Below are positions 55,591-64,000 of a DNA stretch of 64,000 nt, one piece after another. A model generated the notes under the pieces. It saw only the letters and a list, made by a program, of their open reading frames with translations, was not told where the DNA came from and did no database searches. Where the stretch lies: positions 503,501-567,500 of the forward strand of contig NZ_VFIY01000005.1 in the NCBI RefSeq assembly GCF_006385175.1. Reading direction: 5' to 3'. Made by a program: the position numbers and the translations under genes. How positions within the stretch are numbered: the stretch's first letter is position 1; each line of letters starts with the position of its first letter. Source of the DNA: Emcibacter nanhaiensis. Its GTDB lineage: Bacteria > Pseudomonadota > Alphaproteobacteria > Sphingomonadales > Emcibacteraceae.

Positions 55591-56196
55591 ATGCGTAAAG
55601 CCAGTATGGAGCGTAAAACAAAAGAGACCGAGATCGCCGTTTCGGTCAACCTGGACGGGACAGGCGTCTATGACGTGGAAACCGGGATCGGTTTCCTGGA
55701 TCATATGATGGAGCAACTGTCCCGGCACAGCCTTGTTGATATCACCATACGGGCCAAGGGCGACCTGCATATCGATTATCACCACACGACCGAGGATGTG
55801 GGGATTATCCTGGGGCAATGTATCGGCAAGGCGCTGGGCGACCTGAAAGGGATCACCCGGTACGGCAGTGCCATTATCCCCATGGATGAAACCTGTACCC
55901 GCTGCTCGCTGGACGTCTCCGGCCGGCCGTTCCTGGTGTGGAAGGTGAAATTCAGCCGCGACAAGCTTGGTGAAATGGATACGGAACTGTTCCTGGAATG
56001 GTTCCGGGCCTTTGCCTTTGGCGCCGGTATTACCCTGCATGTGGAAAATATGTATGGGGAAAATAACCACCATATCATTGAATCCAGCTACAAGGCGCTG
56101 GCCCGGGCCCTGCGCCAGGCTATTGAAATTGATCCGCGCAAGTCAGATGCCATACCCTCCACCAAGGGGGTTCTCGGTGACAAGGTGGACCTGTAA
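55591..56196 (+). CDS. hisB: Imidazoleglycerol-phosphate dehydratase
   Basis: A 201-residue monofunctional HisB. The metal-binding motifs [10 protein letters not shown] and [12 protein letters not shown] are present, and the ending GVLGDKVDL is near canonical. The ATG at 55591 has AAGGAG 6 nt upstream. It opens a his operon that runs to hinT. Confidence 0.96.
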   Translation: MRKASMERKTKETEIAVSVNLDGTGVYDVETGIGFLDHMMEQLSRHSLVDITIRAKGDLHIDYHHTTEDVGIILGQCIGKALGDLKGITRYGSAIIPMDETCTRCSLDVSGRPFLVWKVKFSRDKLGEMDTELFLEWFRAFAFGAGITLHVENMYGENNHHIIESSYKALARALRQAIEIDPRKSDAIPSTKGVLGDKVDL

Positions 56197-56223
56197 GCCT
56201 GTTTCAGACAGACGAGTACAGAC

Positions 56224-56685
56224 ATGAGCTATAAAACCTATACAGCCTATGTGCGTCCGGTTACCGAAGTCGCCGACAACGGCATTGATGTGGTGGTCGT
56301 GCCCGATGAATTTTCATTTGGCGCCATGATTTTCGGTCCGGTCTGGGCCCTGTTCCATCAGATGTGGATTGTGGCCGGCATTCTGGCGATCCTTTATCTT
56401 TTCCTGCTGTTCCTGGCTGATTTCCAGGGCGCGGGCCTCCTGTTTCTGGGCATGATCCTGGTCAGTGGCTTTGAAGCCATGACCTGGAAGGGCTGGTCGC
56501 TGGAAAAGAAAGGCTATATCGCAACGGGTATCGTCGGGGGAGATGACGAGTTTACAGCCCTGCGGCGCTTTTACCAGCTTCTGGCGGCCGGGGACCTCTC
56601 CCTGCCGCGTTTTGGGGCGGAAGCGAAGGGGCAGGCGCCCCATGCGCCGGTAGCAATAAAGAGCGCGGGAAGTCCTGAAAAATGA
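56224..56685 (+). CDS. DUF2628 membrane protein of the his operon
   Basis: A 153-residue protein with three hydrophobic segments between residues 35 and 90 and a soluble tail. [19 protein letters not shown] is the DUF2628 hallmark. The family sits between hisB and hisH in many alphaproteobacteria but has no known role. Its stop overlaps hisH by 4 bp. Confidence 0.85.
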   Translation: MSYKTYTAYVRPVTEVADNGIDVVVVPDEFSFGAMIFGPVWALFHQMWIVAGILAILYLFLLFLADFQGAGLLFLGMILVSGFEAMTWKGWSLEKKGYIATGIVGGDDEFTALRRFYQLLAAGDLSLPRFGAEAKGQAPHAPVAIKSAGSPEK

Positions 56686-57335
56686 AGACAGTTATTATCG
56701 ATTACGGTTCCGGCAATCTCAGATCGGCGGAGAAAGCGACCGAACGTGTAGCCGCCGAACTGGGCCTCGATGCGGAAATCCTGGTCAGTTCCCGGGCTGA
56801 AGATGTCCTGGCCGCGGACCGGGTGATTTTGCCCGGGGTCGGGGCGTTCGGTGATTGCATGGGGGGCCTGACCTCGCTCGAAGGCATGCGCGAGGCCCTG
56901 GAAGAGGTCGTTGTCGGCAAGGGCCGTCCGTTCCTCGGCATCTGTGTCGGCATGCAGCTGATGGCAACCGAAGGGCATGAGCATGGTAATCACCGGGGAC
57001 TTGACTGGCTGAAGGGGACGGTTGAACCGATCCGGGTGCCGCAGGACAGCGGGCTGAAAATTCCGCACATGGGCTGGAACGAGCTTTATTTCTCGGACCG
57101 GGCGGCAAGCCATCCGGTGCTCGCCGGCCTGCATAACCGGGATCATGCCTATTTTGTCCATAGCTATTATTTCCGCCCGGAGGATCCGGAGACGGTGCTG
57201 GCGTCGGTTGATTACGGCGGACCGGTGACGGCCATTGTCGGACGTGATAATATCATTGGAACGCAATTCCATCCGGAAAAGAGCCAGGCGGTGGGACTTC
57301 GCCTGCTGGGGAATTTCCTTGGGTGGACCCCGTAA
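56682..57335 (+). CDS. hisH: Imidazole glycerol phosphate synthase glutaminase subunit
   Basis: A 217-residue class I amidotransferase supplying ammonia to HisF. The catalytic cysteine is C88 in [10 protein letters not shown] and the histidine and glutamate are in [10 protein letters not shown]. The start overlaps the DUF2628 stop. Confidence 0.96.
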   Translation: MKTVIIDYGSGNLRSAEKATERVAAELGLDAEILVSSRAEDVLAADRVILPGVGAFGDCMGGLTSLEGMREALEEVVVGKGRPFLGICVGMQLMATEGHEHGNHRGLDWLKGTVEPIRVPQDSGLKIPHMGWNELYFSDRAASHPVLAGLHNRDHAYFVHSYYFRPEDPETVLASVDYGGPVTAIVGRDNIIGTQFHPEKSQAVGLRLLGNFLGWTP

Positions 57336-57355
57336 CGGGTCTGTTGGAGGTCTGA

Positions 57356-57901
57356 ATGGTCAGCGACAAGCAGGACAATCCCTCGCCACGTCTTGAAGTG
57401 GAAGTGGCCGGCATGCTGGAAAATGTGGCCCTTGAGCAGCTGTGTGTCGTCACCCGGGAAGCCATCGATGACGGCATCGGTTTCGGCTGGCTCAACCAGC
57501 CGCCGCAGAAAACCCTGGAAAATTACTGGCGAGGGGTCATGTTGATGCCGGACCGCACGCTGTTCATCGCCCGTATGGATGGCCAGGTCTGCGGCGCCTG
57601 CCAGCTTGTCAGGCCGCCGACCAGCAATGAAGCCGGGGCTTTCGCCGCGGAAATAGTGAACTTCTTCCTGGCGCCGTGGGCGCGGGGCTTTGACCTGGCC
57701 AAGAAAATGCTGAAAGAGGTCGAGGAATATGCCCATGAGCAGGGCTTCCGCAGCCTCAACAGCAACATGCGGGCGGACCAGCAGGCGGCCATTGCCGTCT
57801 GCGAATGGCTGGGCATGAAAAAATGGGGCATCAAGGAGCGGTACGCCATGATCGACGGAAAATTTGTGCCCGGTTATTATTATACGAAGGATATTGATTA
57901 G
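57356..57901 (+). CDS. GNAT-family acetyltransferase inserted between hisH and hisA
   Basis: A 181-residue acetyltransferase-like protein. The acetyl-CoA fold is suggested by EIVNFFLAPWARGFDLAKKML and RADQQAAIAVCEWLGM. The substrate is unknown. It lies 20 bp after hisH and its stop touches the hisA ATG, so it is part of the operon. In most alphaproteobacteria hisH and hisA are adjacent, so this is a lineage-specific insertion or a relict arrangement. Confidence 0.8.
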   Translation: MVSDKQDNPSPRLEVEVAGMLENVALEQLCVVTREAIDDGIGFGWLNQPPQKTLENYWRGVMLMPDRTLFIARMDGQVCGACQLVRPPTSNEAGAFAAEIVNFFLAPWARGFDLAKKMLKEVEEYAHEQGFRSLNSNMRADQQAAIAVCEWLGMKKWGIKERYAMIDGKFVPGYYYTKDID

Positions 57902-58642
57902 ATGATTTTATTTCCAGCCATTGACCTGAAAGACGGCAACTGCGTCCGGCTTTACAAGGGGGAAATGGACCAGGCCACGGTATTTAACGACAATCCCGCC
58001 GACCAGGCGCGCAAGTTCCAGGACGCGGGCTGCGAGTGGCTTCATCTGGTGGACCTGAACGGGGCCTTTGCCGGCAAGCCGGTTAACGGCGAGGCTGTGG
58101 AGGCTATTCTCGGGGCTGTGGATATTCCCGTGCAATTGGGCGGCGGCATCCGCGATATGGCCACCATCCAATACTGGCTGGACAAGGGTATTCGCCGGGT
58201 CATTCTGGGCACTATCGCGTTGCGTAATCCGGAACTTGTCATCGAAGCCTCCAGGGAATTTCCCGGCCATGTCGTGGTCGGCATTGATGCCCGTGGCGGC
58301 CATGTAGCGGTGGAAGGCTGGGCGGAAACCTCGGAAATGACCGCAGTTGACCTGGGGAAAAAATTCGAGGACGCCGGGGTGGCCGCCATTGTCTATACCG
58401 ACATCGACCGGGACGGCACCATGCAGGGCCTGAACGTCGAGGGCACCATCGCCCTGTGCAACGCGCTGACTATTCCGGTGATTGCCTCCGGCGGCGTCGC
58501 CAGCATGGAGGACCTGCGCGCGCTCAAGAACGCAGCGGACCGGGCCACCGGCACCATCGAAGGGGCCATCTCCGGCCGAGCGCTCTATGACGGCAGGCTG
58601 GACCCGGTCGAGGCCATGGCGTTCCTGAAAGGAGAGGCCTGA
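57902..58642 (+). CDS. hisA: ProFAR isomerase
   Basis: A 246-residue TIM barrel. The catalytic aspartates are in [14 protein letters not shown] and [13 protein letters not shown], and LGGGIRD and [11 protein letters not shown] bind the two phosphates. hisF overlaps by 1 bp. Confidence 0.96.
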   Translation: MILFPAIDLKDGNCVRLYKGEMDQATVFNDNPADQARKFQDAGCEWLHLVDLNGAFAGKPVNGEAVEAILGAVDIPVQLGGGIRDMATIQYWLDKGIRRVILGTIALRNPELVIEASREFPGHVVVGIDARGGHVAVEGWAETSEMTAVDLGKKFEDAGVAAIVYTDIDRDGTMQGLNVEGTIALCNALTIPVIASGGVASMEDLRALKNAADRATGTIEGAISGRALYDGRLDPVEAMAFLKGEA

Positions 58643-59400
58643 TGCTGAAGGCGCGCGTTATTCCTTGCCTGGATGTCAAGGACGGCCGTGTGGTCAAGGG
58701 GGTAAATTTTGTCGGCCTGCGTGATGCGGGCGACCCGGTGGAACAGGCGCAGATCTATGATCAGGCGGGGGCGGACGAGCTGTGTTTCCTGGACATTACC
58801 GCGTCCAGCGATAACCGCGGCATCATTCTGGATGTGGTGCGCAAGACGGCGGAGCAATGTTTCATGCCGCTGACGGTGGGCGGCGGTGTCAGGACCGAGG
58901 AAGATGTCCGCAACCTGCTGCTGGCCGGGGCCGACAAGGTCTCTGTCATGACCGCAGCGGTGAAGCGCCCGGAACTGGTCCGCGAACTGGCGGAAAAATT
59001 CGGCAGCCAGTGCATCGTCGTCGCGATCGACGCCAAACAGGTCGGTCCGGACAAATATGAAGTCTTCACCCACGGCGGGCGCGAGCCGACCGGCATTGAT
59101 GCGGTGGAATATGCGAAAAAGGTGGCTGACTATGGCGCCGGTGAAATCCTGCTCACCAGTATGGACCGGGACGGCACCAGGCAGGGCTTCAATATCGATC
59201 TGACCCGGGCCATTGCCGATGCCGTGACGATTCCGGTGATCGCCTCCGGTGGGGTCGGCAATCTGGACCATCTGGTGGAAGGCATTCGCGACGGTCATGC
59301 GACGGCGGTGCTGGCCGCTTCCATTTTCCATTTTGGCGAATATACTATCGAGGAAGCCAAGAAATATATGGAGAAGGCCGGTATTCCGGTGCGACTCTAG
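58642..59400 (+). CDS. hisF: Imidazole glycerol phosphate synthase cyclase subunit
   Basis: A 252-residue TIM barrel. [17 protein letters not shown] and [14 protein letters not shown] carry the catalytic aspartates, and [11 protein letters not shown] binds phosphate. It pairs with HisH. Confidence 0.97.
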   Translation: MLKARVIPCLDVKDGRVVKGVNFVGLRDAGDPVEQAQIYDQAGADELCFLDITASSDNRGIILDVVRKTAEQCFMPLTVGGGVRTEEDVRNLLLAGADKVSVMTAAVKRPELVRELAEKFGSQCIVVAIDAKQVGPDKYEVFTHGGREPTGIDAVEYAKKVADYGAGEILLTSMDRDGTRQGFNIDLTRAIADAVTIPVIASGGVGNLDHLVEGIRDGHATAVLAASIFHFGEYTIEEAKKYMEKAGIPVRL

Positions 59401-59410
59401 GGGACGCAAA

Positions 59411-59731
59411 ATGAAAAATACCGATGTTCTGGAACGGCTGGCCGTTTTGATGAAGGAACGCAAGGCCTCCGCGCCGGAAAACAGCTATGTGGCCTCGCTC
59501 TATCGCAAGGGGCGCAACAAGATCGCCCAGAAGGTGGGTGAGGAGGCCGTGGAAACGGCGATTGCCGCGGTCGACGGCAGCCATGACGAGGTGATCGCGG
59601 AATCCGCCGACCTGATTTTTCACCTGATGGTGCTGTGGGCGGACATGGATATCCGGCCGGAAGAGGTATATGCCGAACTGGCGCGCCGGGAGGGTATTTC
59701 CGGCATCGAGGAAAAGAACTCACGGGGCTGA
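59411..59731 (+). CDS. hisE: Phosphoribosyl-ATP pyrophosphatase
   Basis: A 106-residue MazG-like helical enzyme of histidine synthesis. SYVASLYRKGRNKIAQKVGE and AVETAIAA with ESADLIFHLMVLWAD are the metal-binding helices. The ATG at 59411 is 10 bp after hisF. Confidence 0.95.
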   Translation: MKNTDVLERLAVLMKERKASAPENSYVASLYRKGRNKIAQKVGEEAVETAIAAVDGSHDEVIAESADLIFHLMVLWADMDIRPEEVYAELARREGISGIEEKNSRG

Positions 59732-59754
59732 ACTCCCGGGAAAGGAAATGTGAA

Positions 59755-60114
59755 ATGGCTTATGATCCGGAAAATGTCTTTGCAAAAATCCTGCGCGGGG
59801 AACTGCCCTGCAACAAGGTCTATGAGGATGACTACAGCTTGGCTTTTCACGATATCAATCCCCAGGCGCCGGTCCATGTTCTGGTCATCCCCAAGGGCGA
59901 CTATGTCAGCATGGATGATTTCACCGCCGAGGCGCCGGCCGAACTGGTGACCGGGTTTTTCCAGGCTGTGGGAAAAGTGGCGCGCCAGCTGGAACTGGTC
60001 GAACCGGGATACCGGATCCTTGCCAATATCGGCACCCACGGCCACCAGGAAGTGCCGCACCTGCATATCCATATCTTTGGCGGCCGGCCGCTTGGCCCGA
60101 TGCTGGCCAGATAG
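59755..60114 (+). CDS. hinT: HIT family nucleotide-binding protein
   Basis: A 119-residue histidine-triad hydrolase of purine phosphoramidates. The triad is in PHLHIHIFGGRP, and PQAPVHVLVIPK is the second family block. It ends the his operon, as in many relatives, and is followed by a strong terminator. Confidence 0.95.
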   Translation: MAYDPENVFAKILRGELPCNKVYEDDYSLAFHDINPQAPVHVLVIPKGDYVSMDDFTAEAPAELVTGFFQAVGKVARQLELVEPGYRILANIGTHGHQEVPHLHIHIFGGRPLGPMLAR

Positions 60115-60135
60115 GTTCAATAGCTGCCCGAAACG

Positions 60136-60167
60136 AAAAAAGCAGCTCCCGCAAGAGCTGCTTTTTT
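60136..60167. terminator. Bidirectional terminator between hinT and the secreted-protein gene
   Basis: A 13-bp stem (60136-60148 with 60155-60167), with A and T runs on both sides, serves both convergent genes. Confidence 0.92.
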
Positions 60168-60194
60168 GATACTTAAACCCTGAGTGGCCAGGTT

Positions 60195-60527
60195 TTAGCT
60201 TTCAGTCTGCTCGTTGAATTCGCGGATGGCGGCATTCAGTTTTTTGGCAGCTTTCACTTCAACAGCGTGGGCATAGGCCAGTTTGTTTTCAATGGCGCTT
60301 TTGTGGGCATAGCTGCTGATGGAGTCCAGCAGGCATTTTTTGTAGGCTTCGTTGGCCGGCTGATATTCGTTGCGGAATTTCTCGACCATGGAAATCAGTT
60401 CTTCAGCGCCGGAAATATAAGCGTCCGGGATTTCCGGGGCGGTCGGCTTAACACAGTTAGCTGCCAGAGCAGGAGTGGCAAACAGAGTAGCAAGGCAAAT
60501 GCCGGTCAGTACGATATTCTTTTTCAT
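60195..60527 (-). CDS. Small secreted two-cysteine protein, paralog A
   Basis: A 110-residue protein with a signal peptide (IVLTGICLATLFATPALA). The mature part starts NCVKPTAPEIPD and contains a second cysteine in YKKCLLDS, then a helix-rich region ending LNAAIREFNEQ. The pattern C-x-P, IPD, E-x2QP, C, and LNxAIRxF is shared with the protein at 61373, so the two are paralogs. No function is known. The predicted disulfide and helices suggest a small periplasmic protein. Confidence 0.75.
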   Translation of the reverse strand: MKKNIVLTGICLATLFATPALAANCVKPTAPEIPDAYISGAEELISMVEKFRNEYQPANEAYKKCLLDSISSYAHKSAIENKLAYAHAVEVKAAKKLNAAIREFNEQTES

Positions 60528-60856
60528 AATAAGGCTCCTTTAAACCAAAAATTAACTGCAAAGAGCTCCCTAATTTCTTGTTCTTGTTGCGATGCAATAA
60601 AAATATGCAAAATAGCTATGCGTGAGAAGCTGTCAATTCTGCAAACCAGCCATGTGCAAAACTAATAGCTGATTAACAACTGGTTAACGGCGGCAGGCCG
60701 CGGTTTCCAGTCTATATCAACGCAATCTTATGTAACATCATGATTTTATTTGCAATTTTTGCTTGTATGGAGAGTGTTTTTATCTAAAATTCCAATTGCA
60801 TGTACACGCAAGTAATTCGATGGGGCCCGCGAGGGATGTTATTGGGGTAGGTACAG
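60528..60856. other. Intergenic 329-bp divergent control region
   Basis: The stretch separates the minus-strand secreted protein from the plus-strand PAS gene. It is AT-rich and holds one perfect CtrA-type site at 60673-60688 but no credible gene. Confidence 0.6.
60673..60688. promoter_or_regulatory. CtrA-type binding site
   Basis: TTAA-N7-TTAAC matches the CtrA full-site consensus exactly. It lies 146 bp upstream of the secreted-protein start and 169 bp upstream of the PAS gene start, so either gene could be controlled. CtrA control fits a genome encoding DivL. Confidence 0.5.
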
Positions 60857-61351
60857 TTGAGTAATAGAATATTTAATAGTGATGTGAAGTTGGATGATAT
60901 TCCGGTAGAATCCCTGCAGACGCTATTCACATACTGGAATGAAATTCGCGGCAGCCGGGCCATGCCGGCCAGGGTTGATATAGAACCCGCGCGACTTGCC
61001 TCCATCCTGCCCATGCTTGTCCTGATTGATGTGGAAAGTGACCCGATGCGTTTCAAGATACGCCTGATGGGCTCAGAGAATGTCAAGGTCGCAGGAGAAG
61101 ACATGACCGGGCGGTATATTGAGACCCTGAACAGTTACGACAGGCTATATGAGAACCTGACCTGGCTGGTGGATAACCGGTTGCCTTATCTTGCCTGCGG
61201 CACGGTGGACTGGAGAGCAAAAAATTATATGAGCTACCACACCCTGGGATTGCCTCTGTCGGACAATGACCGGGACGTGAATATGATTTTGTTCGGTTTC
61301 TATTATTTCTTTAACAACGCTGCAGGAAACGGCGGCCCGCAACAGATCTGA
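60857..61351 (+). CDS. PAS_5-domain protein
   Basis: A 164-residue single-domain protein. YWNEIRGSRAMPARVDIEP, MRFKIRLMGSENV and the LSDNDRDVNMILFGFYYF end match the PAS_5 family of alphaproteobacteria. No output domain is attached. The start is TTG with GGGGTAGG upstream; the next in-frame ATG would cut into the conserved domain. It lies between the two secreted paralogs and on the opposite strand. Confidence 0.8.
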   Translation: MSNRIFNSDVKLDDIPVESLQTLFTYWNEIRGSRAMPARVDIEPARLASILPMLVLIDVESDPMRFKIRLMGSENVKVAGEDMTGRYIETLNSYDRLYENLTWLVDNRLPYLACGTVDWRAKNYMSYHTLGLPLSDNDRDVNMILFGFYYFFNNAAGNGGPQQI

Positions 61352-61372
61352 ACTGGCCTGGTGGTCCAGTCC

Positions 61373-61813
61373 CTATTGTCCGGAGGTGTCCCCATCGTCC
61401 TCGCCGGCGGACGTTTCAGTGGAATCCGACGTATGGGCTGCCTTTTCCTGGGGAGACGTATCCCCGGCTGTTTCGCGGGATTTGAAATCACGGATGGCCT
61501 GGTTCAGGGCGTTGGCCAGGCGGCTTTCAATGTCAAAGGCCGCATCATGTCGACTGGTCCATTCTTCCTTCTGCTCATCGGTGGCGAAATCTCCGACAGC
61601 AATCCGTTCGTTCTTGATGCAGTTCTGGAATTTTCGGACATCGGGCTGGAACTCCGTCTTGAAGGCATGGATGACTTCCAGCAAATGCTCCTTGCTCACG
61701 GTTTTTCCATCGGGAATGATTGGGCGTTTGGGAAAATGACATTCTGCATGTCCTGCCTGGGCAACGCCGGCGGCCAGCAGCAGGGGCAGAAGAACTGATT
61801 TGACGGTAGACAT
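61373..61813 (-). CDS. Small secreted two-cysteine protein, paralog B
   Basis: A 146-residue protein with a signal peptide (VKSVLLPLLLAAGVAQAGHA). The mature part repeats the layout of paralog A: ECHFPKRPIIPDG, FKTEFQPDVRKFQNC and ALNQAIRDFK. A polar Ser/Thr/Asp-rich tail of about 35 residues is added. The start overlaps the adenosine kinase stop by 1 bp, so it is cotranscribed with that gene. Confidence 0.75.
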   Translation of the reverse strand: MSTVKSVLLPLLLAAGVAQAGHAECHFPKRPIIPDGKTVSKEHLLEVIHAFKTEFQPDVRKFQNCIKNERIAVGDFATDEQKEEWTSRHDAAFDIESRLANALNQAIRDFKSRETAGDTSPQEKAAHTSDSTETSAGEDDGDTSGQ

Positions 61814-62820
61814 TACATATCCTCTTCACTTGTGCCCATATTCTGGGACAGAAATGCCTTCAGGTCAATATCCGGCCGGGCCCCCATGTGGGTGATGACC
61901 TCGCTGGCGATCAGGTTGCCGATGCTGCCGCAGGTGGCCAGGTCTTCACCGGTCACGTAACCGTGCAGGAAACCGGCGGCAAAAAGGTCGCCGGCGCCGG
62001 TGGTGTCGACCAGGTTGCTGACCTGGCGCCCGCTGACTTCGATGCTCTCGCCATTGGCGGCAATAACACATCCTTTGGCGCCGCGCGTAACGGCGGCAAT
62101 TTCGCAATGTTCCCGGGCCGCGGCCAGGGCTGTTGCCAGGTCGCGCGTATCGAACAGCATCAGCAGTTCTTCCTCATTGGCAAACAGGATGTCGATATCG
62201 TCCCGGGTCAGGGACAGAAACTCTTCCCGGTGGCGGTCAACACAGAAGGGATCGGACAGGCTGAGCGATGTTTTCCGGCCCGCCTCATGGGCCAGGGCGA
62301 TGGCTTTGCGAAAGGCGTTCTTCGCGTCTTCCGGATCCCACAGGTAGCCTTCCAGGTAGGTGATCGATGCGCCCTTGATGGTCTCGTCATCAATGTCCGC
62401 TTCCGTCAGATTAACGCAGGCGCCGAGATAGGTGCACATGGTCCGTTCCGCATCCGGGGTGACCAGCACCTGGCACAGGGCGGTTGCCGGTCCGTCCTCA
62501 GCATGGGCGGCCGGAAAGTCGGTGCCGAGCGCCGTAATGTCATGGCGGAAAATCCGTCCCAGCTGGTCGTCCCGCACCTTGCCGATGAAGGCGGTTCTGT
62601 GGCCGAGCGAGGCCAGGCCGGCGACGGTGTTTGCCGCAGAGCCGCCGGAACATTCTATGGCCTGTCCCAGGGTTGCATATAATTTTGCAGCATCCGCTTC
62701 ATCGAACAGCTGCATGCTGCCTTTGGCCAGTTTGTGTTCGGCCAGGAAATCGTCTTCCACATGGGTGAGAATGTCCACGATGGCATTGCCGATGCCGACC
62801 ACTTCATATTTTTTTGTCAT
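61813..62820 (-). CDS. Adenosine kinase, PfkB family
   Basis: A 335-residue ribokinase-fold enzyme. The N-terminal GIGNAIVDIL, the GGSAANTVAGLASLG block and the C-terminal anion hole DTTGAGDLFAAGFLHG are present. It would phosphorylate adenosine, for example adenosine released by AhcY. The ATG at 62820 has AGGAG upstream; a TTG two codons earlier is rejected. Other PfkB sugar kinases are possible but the spacing is that of adenosine kinases. Confidence 0.88.
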   Translation of the reverse strand: MTKKYEVVGIGNAIVDILTHVEDDFLAEHKLAKGSMQLFDEADAAKLYATLGQAIECSGGSAANTVAGLASLGHRTAFIGKVRDDQLGRIFRHDITALGTDFPAAHAEDGPATALCQVLVTPDAERTMCTYLGACVNLTEADIDDETIKGASITYLEGYLWDPEDAKNAFRKAIALAHEAGRKTSLSLSDPFCVDRHREEFLSLTRDDIDILFANEEELLMLFDTRDLATALAAAREHCEIAAVTRGAKGCVIAANGESIEVSGRQVSNLVDTTGAGDLFAAGFLHGYVTGEDLATCGSIGNLIASEVITHMGARPDIDLKAFLSQNMGTSEEDM

Positions 62821-62970
62821 ATCCAACTCCTGCAGGTGCGCCGAGTATAGTTATCCGGGGGCGCTGTGCAAGGTCATTGTTTGGCGGCGGTTTGGGAAAT
62901 GGGTCTTGCCTTTTCCGCAAAAATCTCCATATTTTGAAAGAGGGTATTAGGGGCAAGGAAGGAAGAACAA

Positions 62971-63723
62971 GTGAACCATCTGTTGACCTCGGTCGAACGG
63001 ACCCTTGCACAAATTTTCGACAGCGCGTTCCTGCGCGTCTTCATTCTCGGCATGATTACGACTTTTGTGGCGCTGGCGGCCGCCTTTTTTCTGGCCGAGG
63101 CGCTCAAGGATCAGATACCCTATCTGGATTTCGACTGGGAGTGGGTTCAGTCGATCATGGACTGGCTGTTCGGCTTTGTCCTGATCTGGCTGGCAGTTTT
63201 GTTTTTCGTTCCCATTTCGACCATTTTCGTTTCCATTTTCCTGGACGATGTGGTCGATGCGGTGGAGGATAAATATTACACCACGCACAAGGCCGGCAAA
63301 AGGCTGGGGCTGTGGCATCTCAGCTATCTGGCGGTGCGCCTGTCGCTGTATATCGTTCTTTTGAATATCCTTGCAGTTCCGTTTTACATTATCTTCTTCT
63401 GGACCGGAGTCGGTCCGGTCGTCATCTTTTACCTGCTGAACGGTTATCTCCTGGGCTGGGGCTATTACGAAATGGTGGCGGTGCGCCATCTCGGCATCAG
63501 GGAATCCGGCGAACACCGCAAATCCATTCGCGGATATGTCTTGTTTGCCGGCCTGGTCATTACCGTCCTGTTCACGATTCCCATCGTCAATCTCACCGCA
63601 CCGATCCTGGCGGCGGCCATCATGTGCCACGTTTTCCATCTGACCATCCGGGACCGCCAGGCGGAAGGCCATGCCTTTGCCCGGGAATATGGTCATAGCG
63701 GCCAGGGTACGGACGACCTATGA
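62971..63723 (+). CDS. EI24/CysZ-family membrane protein
   Basis: A 250-residue protein with about five or six hydrophobic segments. AEDKYYTTHKAGKRLGLWH-like and NGYLLGWGYYEMVAVRHLG are EI24-domain features. CysZ members import sulfate, but other EI24 proteins have unclear roles. The GTG start has GGAAGGAAG upstream. It overlaps a lipoprotein gene by 4 bp. Confidence 0.82.
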   Translation: MNHLLTSVERTLAQIFDSAFLRVFILGMITTFVALAAAFFLAEALKDQIPYLDFDWEWVQSIMDWLFGFVLIWLAVLFFVPISTIFVSIFLDDVVDAVEDKYYTTHKAGKRLGLWHLSYLAVRLSLYIVLLNILAVPFYIIFFWTGVGPVVIFYLLNGYLLGWGYYEMVAVRHLGIRESGEHRKSIRGYVLFAGLVITVLFTIPIVNLTAPILAAAIMCHVFHLTIRDRQAEGHAFAREYGHSGQGTDDL

Positions 63724-64000
63724 GGAAAATTGTCCTTCTGCTCAGCGTGCTACTGGTTGCCGGTTGTGGCGGGGCCGGCGATGAGCCGCCGGTCTCGGAG
63801 GTGCCGCCGGAGGAGCCGGCGCCGGAAGCCGCGGTTCAGGTGGCCGTGCCGGAACCCGAACCGGAACCGGAACCGCTGTTCCGGATCGAGAATATTGTCG
63901 GCCTGTCCCCCCATACGGTCGAAGATATCCTGGGGGCGCCGGAAGTGGTGCGCCACGAGAAGGACGCCCGGGTCTGGATGTACAAGAACAGCAACTGCGT
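63720..64000 (+). CDS. Putative lipoprotein, 3'-partial
   Basis: The first 93 codons are visible. The lipobox is LLVAGC with cysteine at residue 16, followed by a Pro/Glu-rich linker with repeated PEPEPEP and then a folded part beginning IVGLSPHTVEDILGAPEV, which resembles the start of a small SmpA/OmlA-like domain. The frame continues past the right edge. It overlaps the EI24 stop. Confidence 0.75.
   Translation, partial: MRKIVLLLSVLLVAGCGGAGDEPPVSEVPPEEPAPEAAVQVAVPEPEPEPEPLFRIENIVGLSPHTVEDILGAPEVVRHEKDARVWMYKNSNC

Overview
The window is a chromosomal segment of an alphaproteobacterium. The sequence evidence is a ChvI/ChvG two-component system next to a short HprK, RapZ, a mannose-type EIIA and HPr; a DivL-type kinase with tyrosine at the phosphoacceptor position; a perfect TTAA-N7-TTAA(C) CtrA-type site; alphaproteobacterial AddA/AddB; and the syntenic blocks aroA-cmk-rpsA-sppA-ihfB-lapA-pyrF-trpFBA-accD-folC and hslUV/hisB-DUF2628-hisH-hisAFE. 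Coding DNA is GC-rich and nearly every gene looks vertically inherited. The order cannot be fixed from the sequence; Emcibacterales/Kordiimonadales-like lineages are a guess. I saw no insertion sequence, integrase, CRISPR array or rRNA. There is one tRNA, Ala-GGC.

Layout. 1-6168: leucine/isovalerate catabolism (liuB cut by the left edge, liuC, liuD, liuE, liuA). 6169-6569: AT-rich spacer with a strong terminator and a palindromic operator candidate before an ArsR-type regulator. 6995-8044: AI-2E/PerM exporter family protein. 8241-9743: compact cassette of an unknown DUF6456-like protein, an M15 peptidase and a GTA-type three-TM holin, with no other phage genes nearby. 9841-12225: AsmA-like protein, LemA, DUF3137. 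12297-14249: S9 peptidase interrupted by one in-frame TAG. 14271-15923: MAPEG protein and DUF2891 protein.

16039-19940: helix-hairpin-helix protein with a histone-H1-like Lys/Ala/Pro tail, a Nudix hydrolase, a stand-alone CYTH phosphatase, a ParA-type ATPase and a CYTH/CHAD protein that overlaps parA by 4 bp. These families converge on polyphosphate and nucleoid biology. This is my best candidate for an undescribed system, a ParA-driven device for placing polyphosphate granules.

20070-26755: J-domain protein, chvI, chvG, hprK, rapZ, EIIA, HPr, ahcY. 26871-38536: divL, tsaE, a fused AmgK-MurU peptidoglycan-recycling enzyme, addB, addA, trxA. 38608-49902, minus strand: folC, accD, trpA, trpB, trpF, pyrF, lapA, ihfB, sppA, rpsA, cmk, aroA. 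50111-53400: zinc-ribbon TIGR02300 protein, tRNA-Ala, TonB-dependent receptor. 53485-55346, minus strand: hslU, hslV. 55591-60114: hisB, DUF2628, hisH, a GNAT gene, hisA, hisF, hisE, hinT.

60195-64000: two paralogous small secreted proteins flanking a PAS_5 protein with a CtrA-type site upstream, adenosine kinase, an EI24-family membrane protein, and a lipoprotein cut by the right edge.

Most of the window is housekeeping metabolism. The accessory interest lies at 8241-9743, 16039-19940, the AmgK-MurU fusion, the amber-interrupted peptidase and the small secreted paralogs at the right end.
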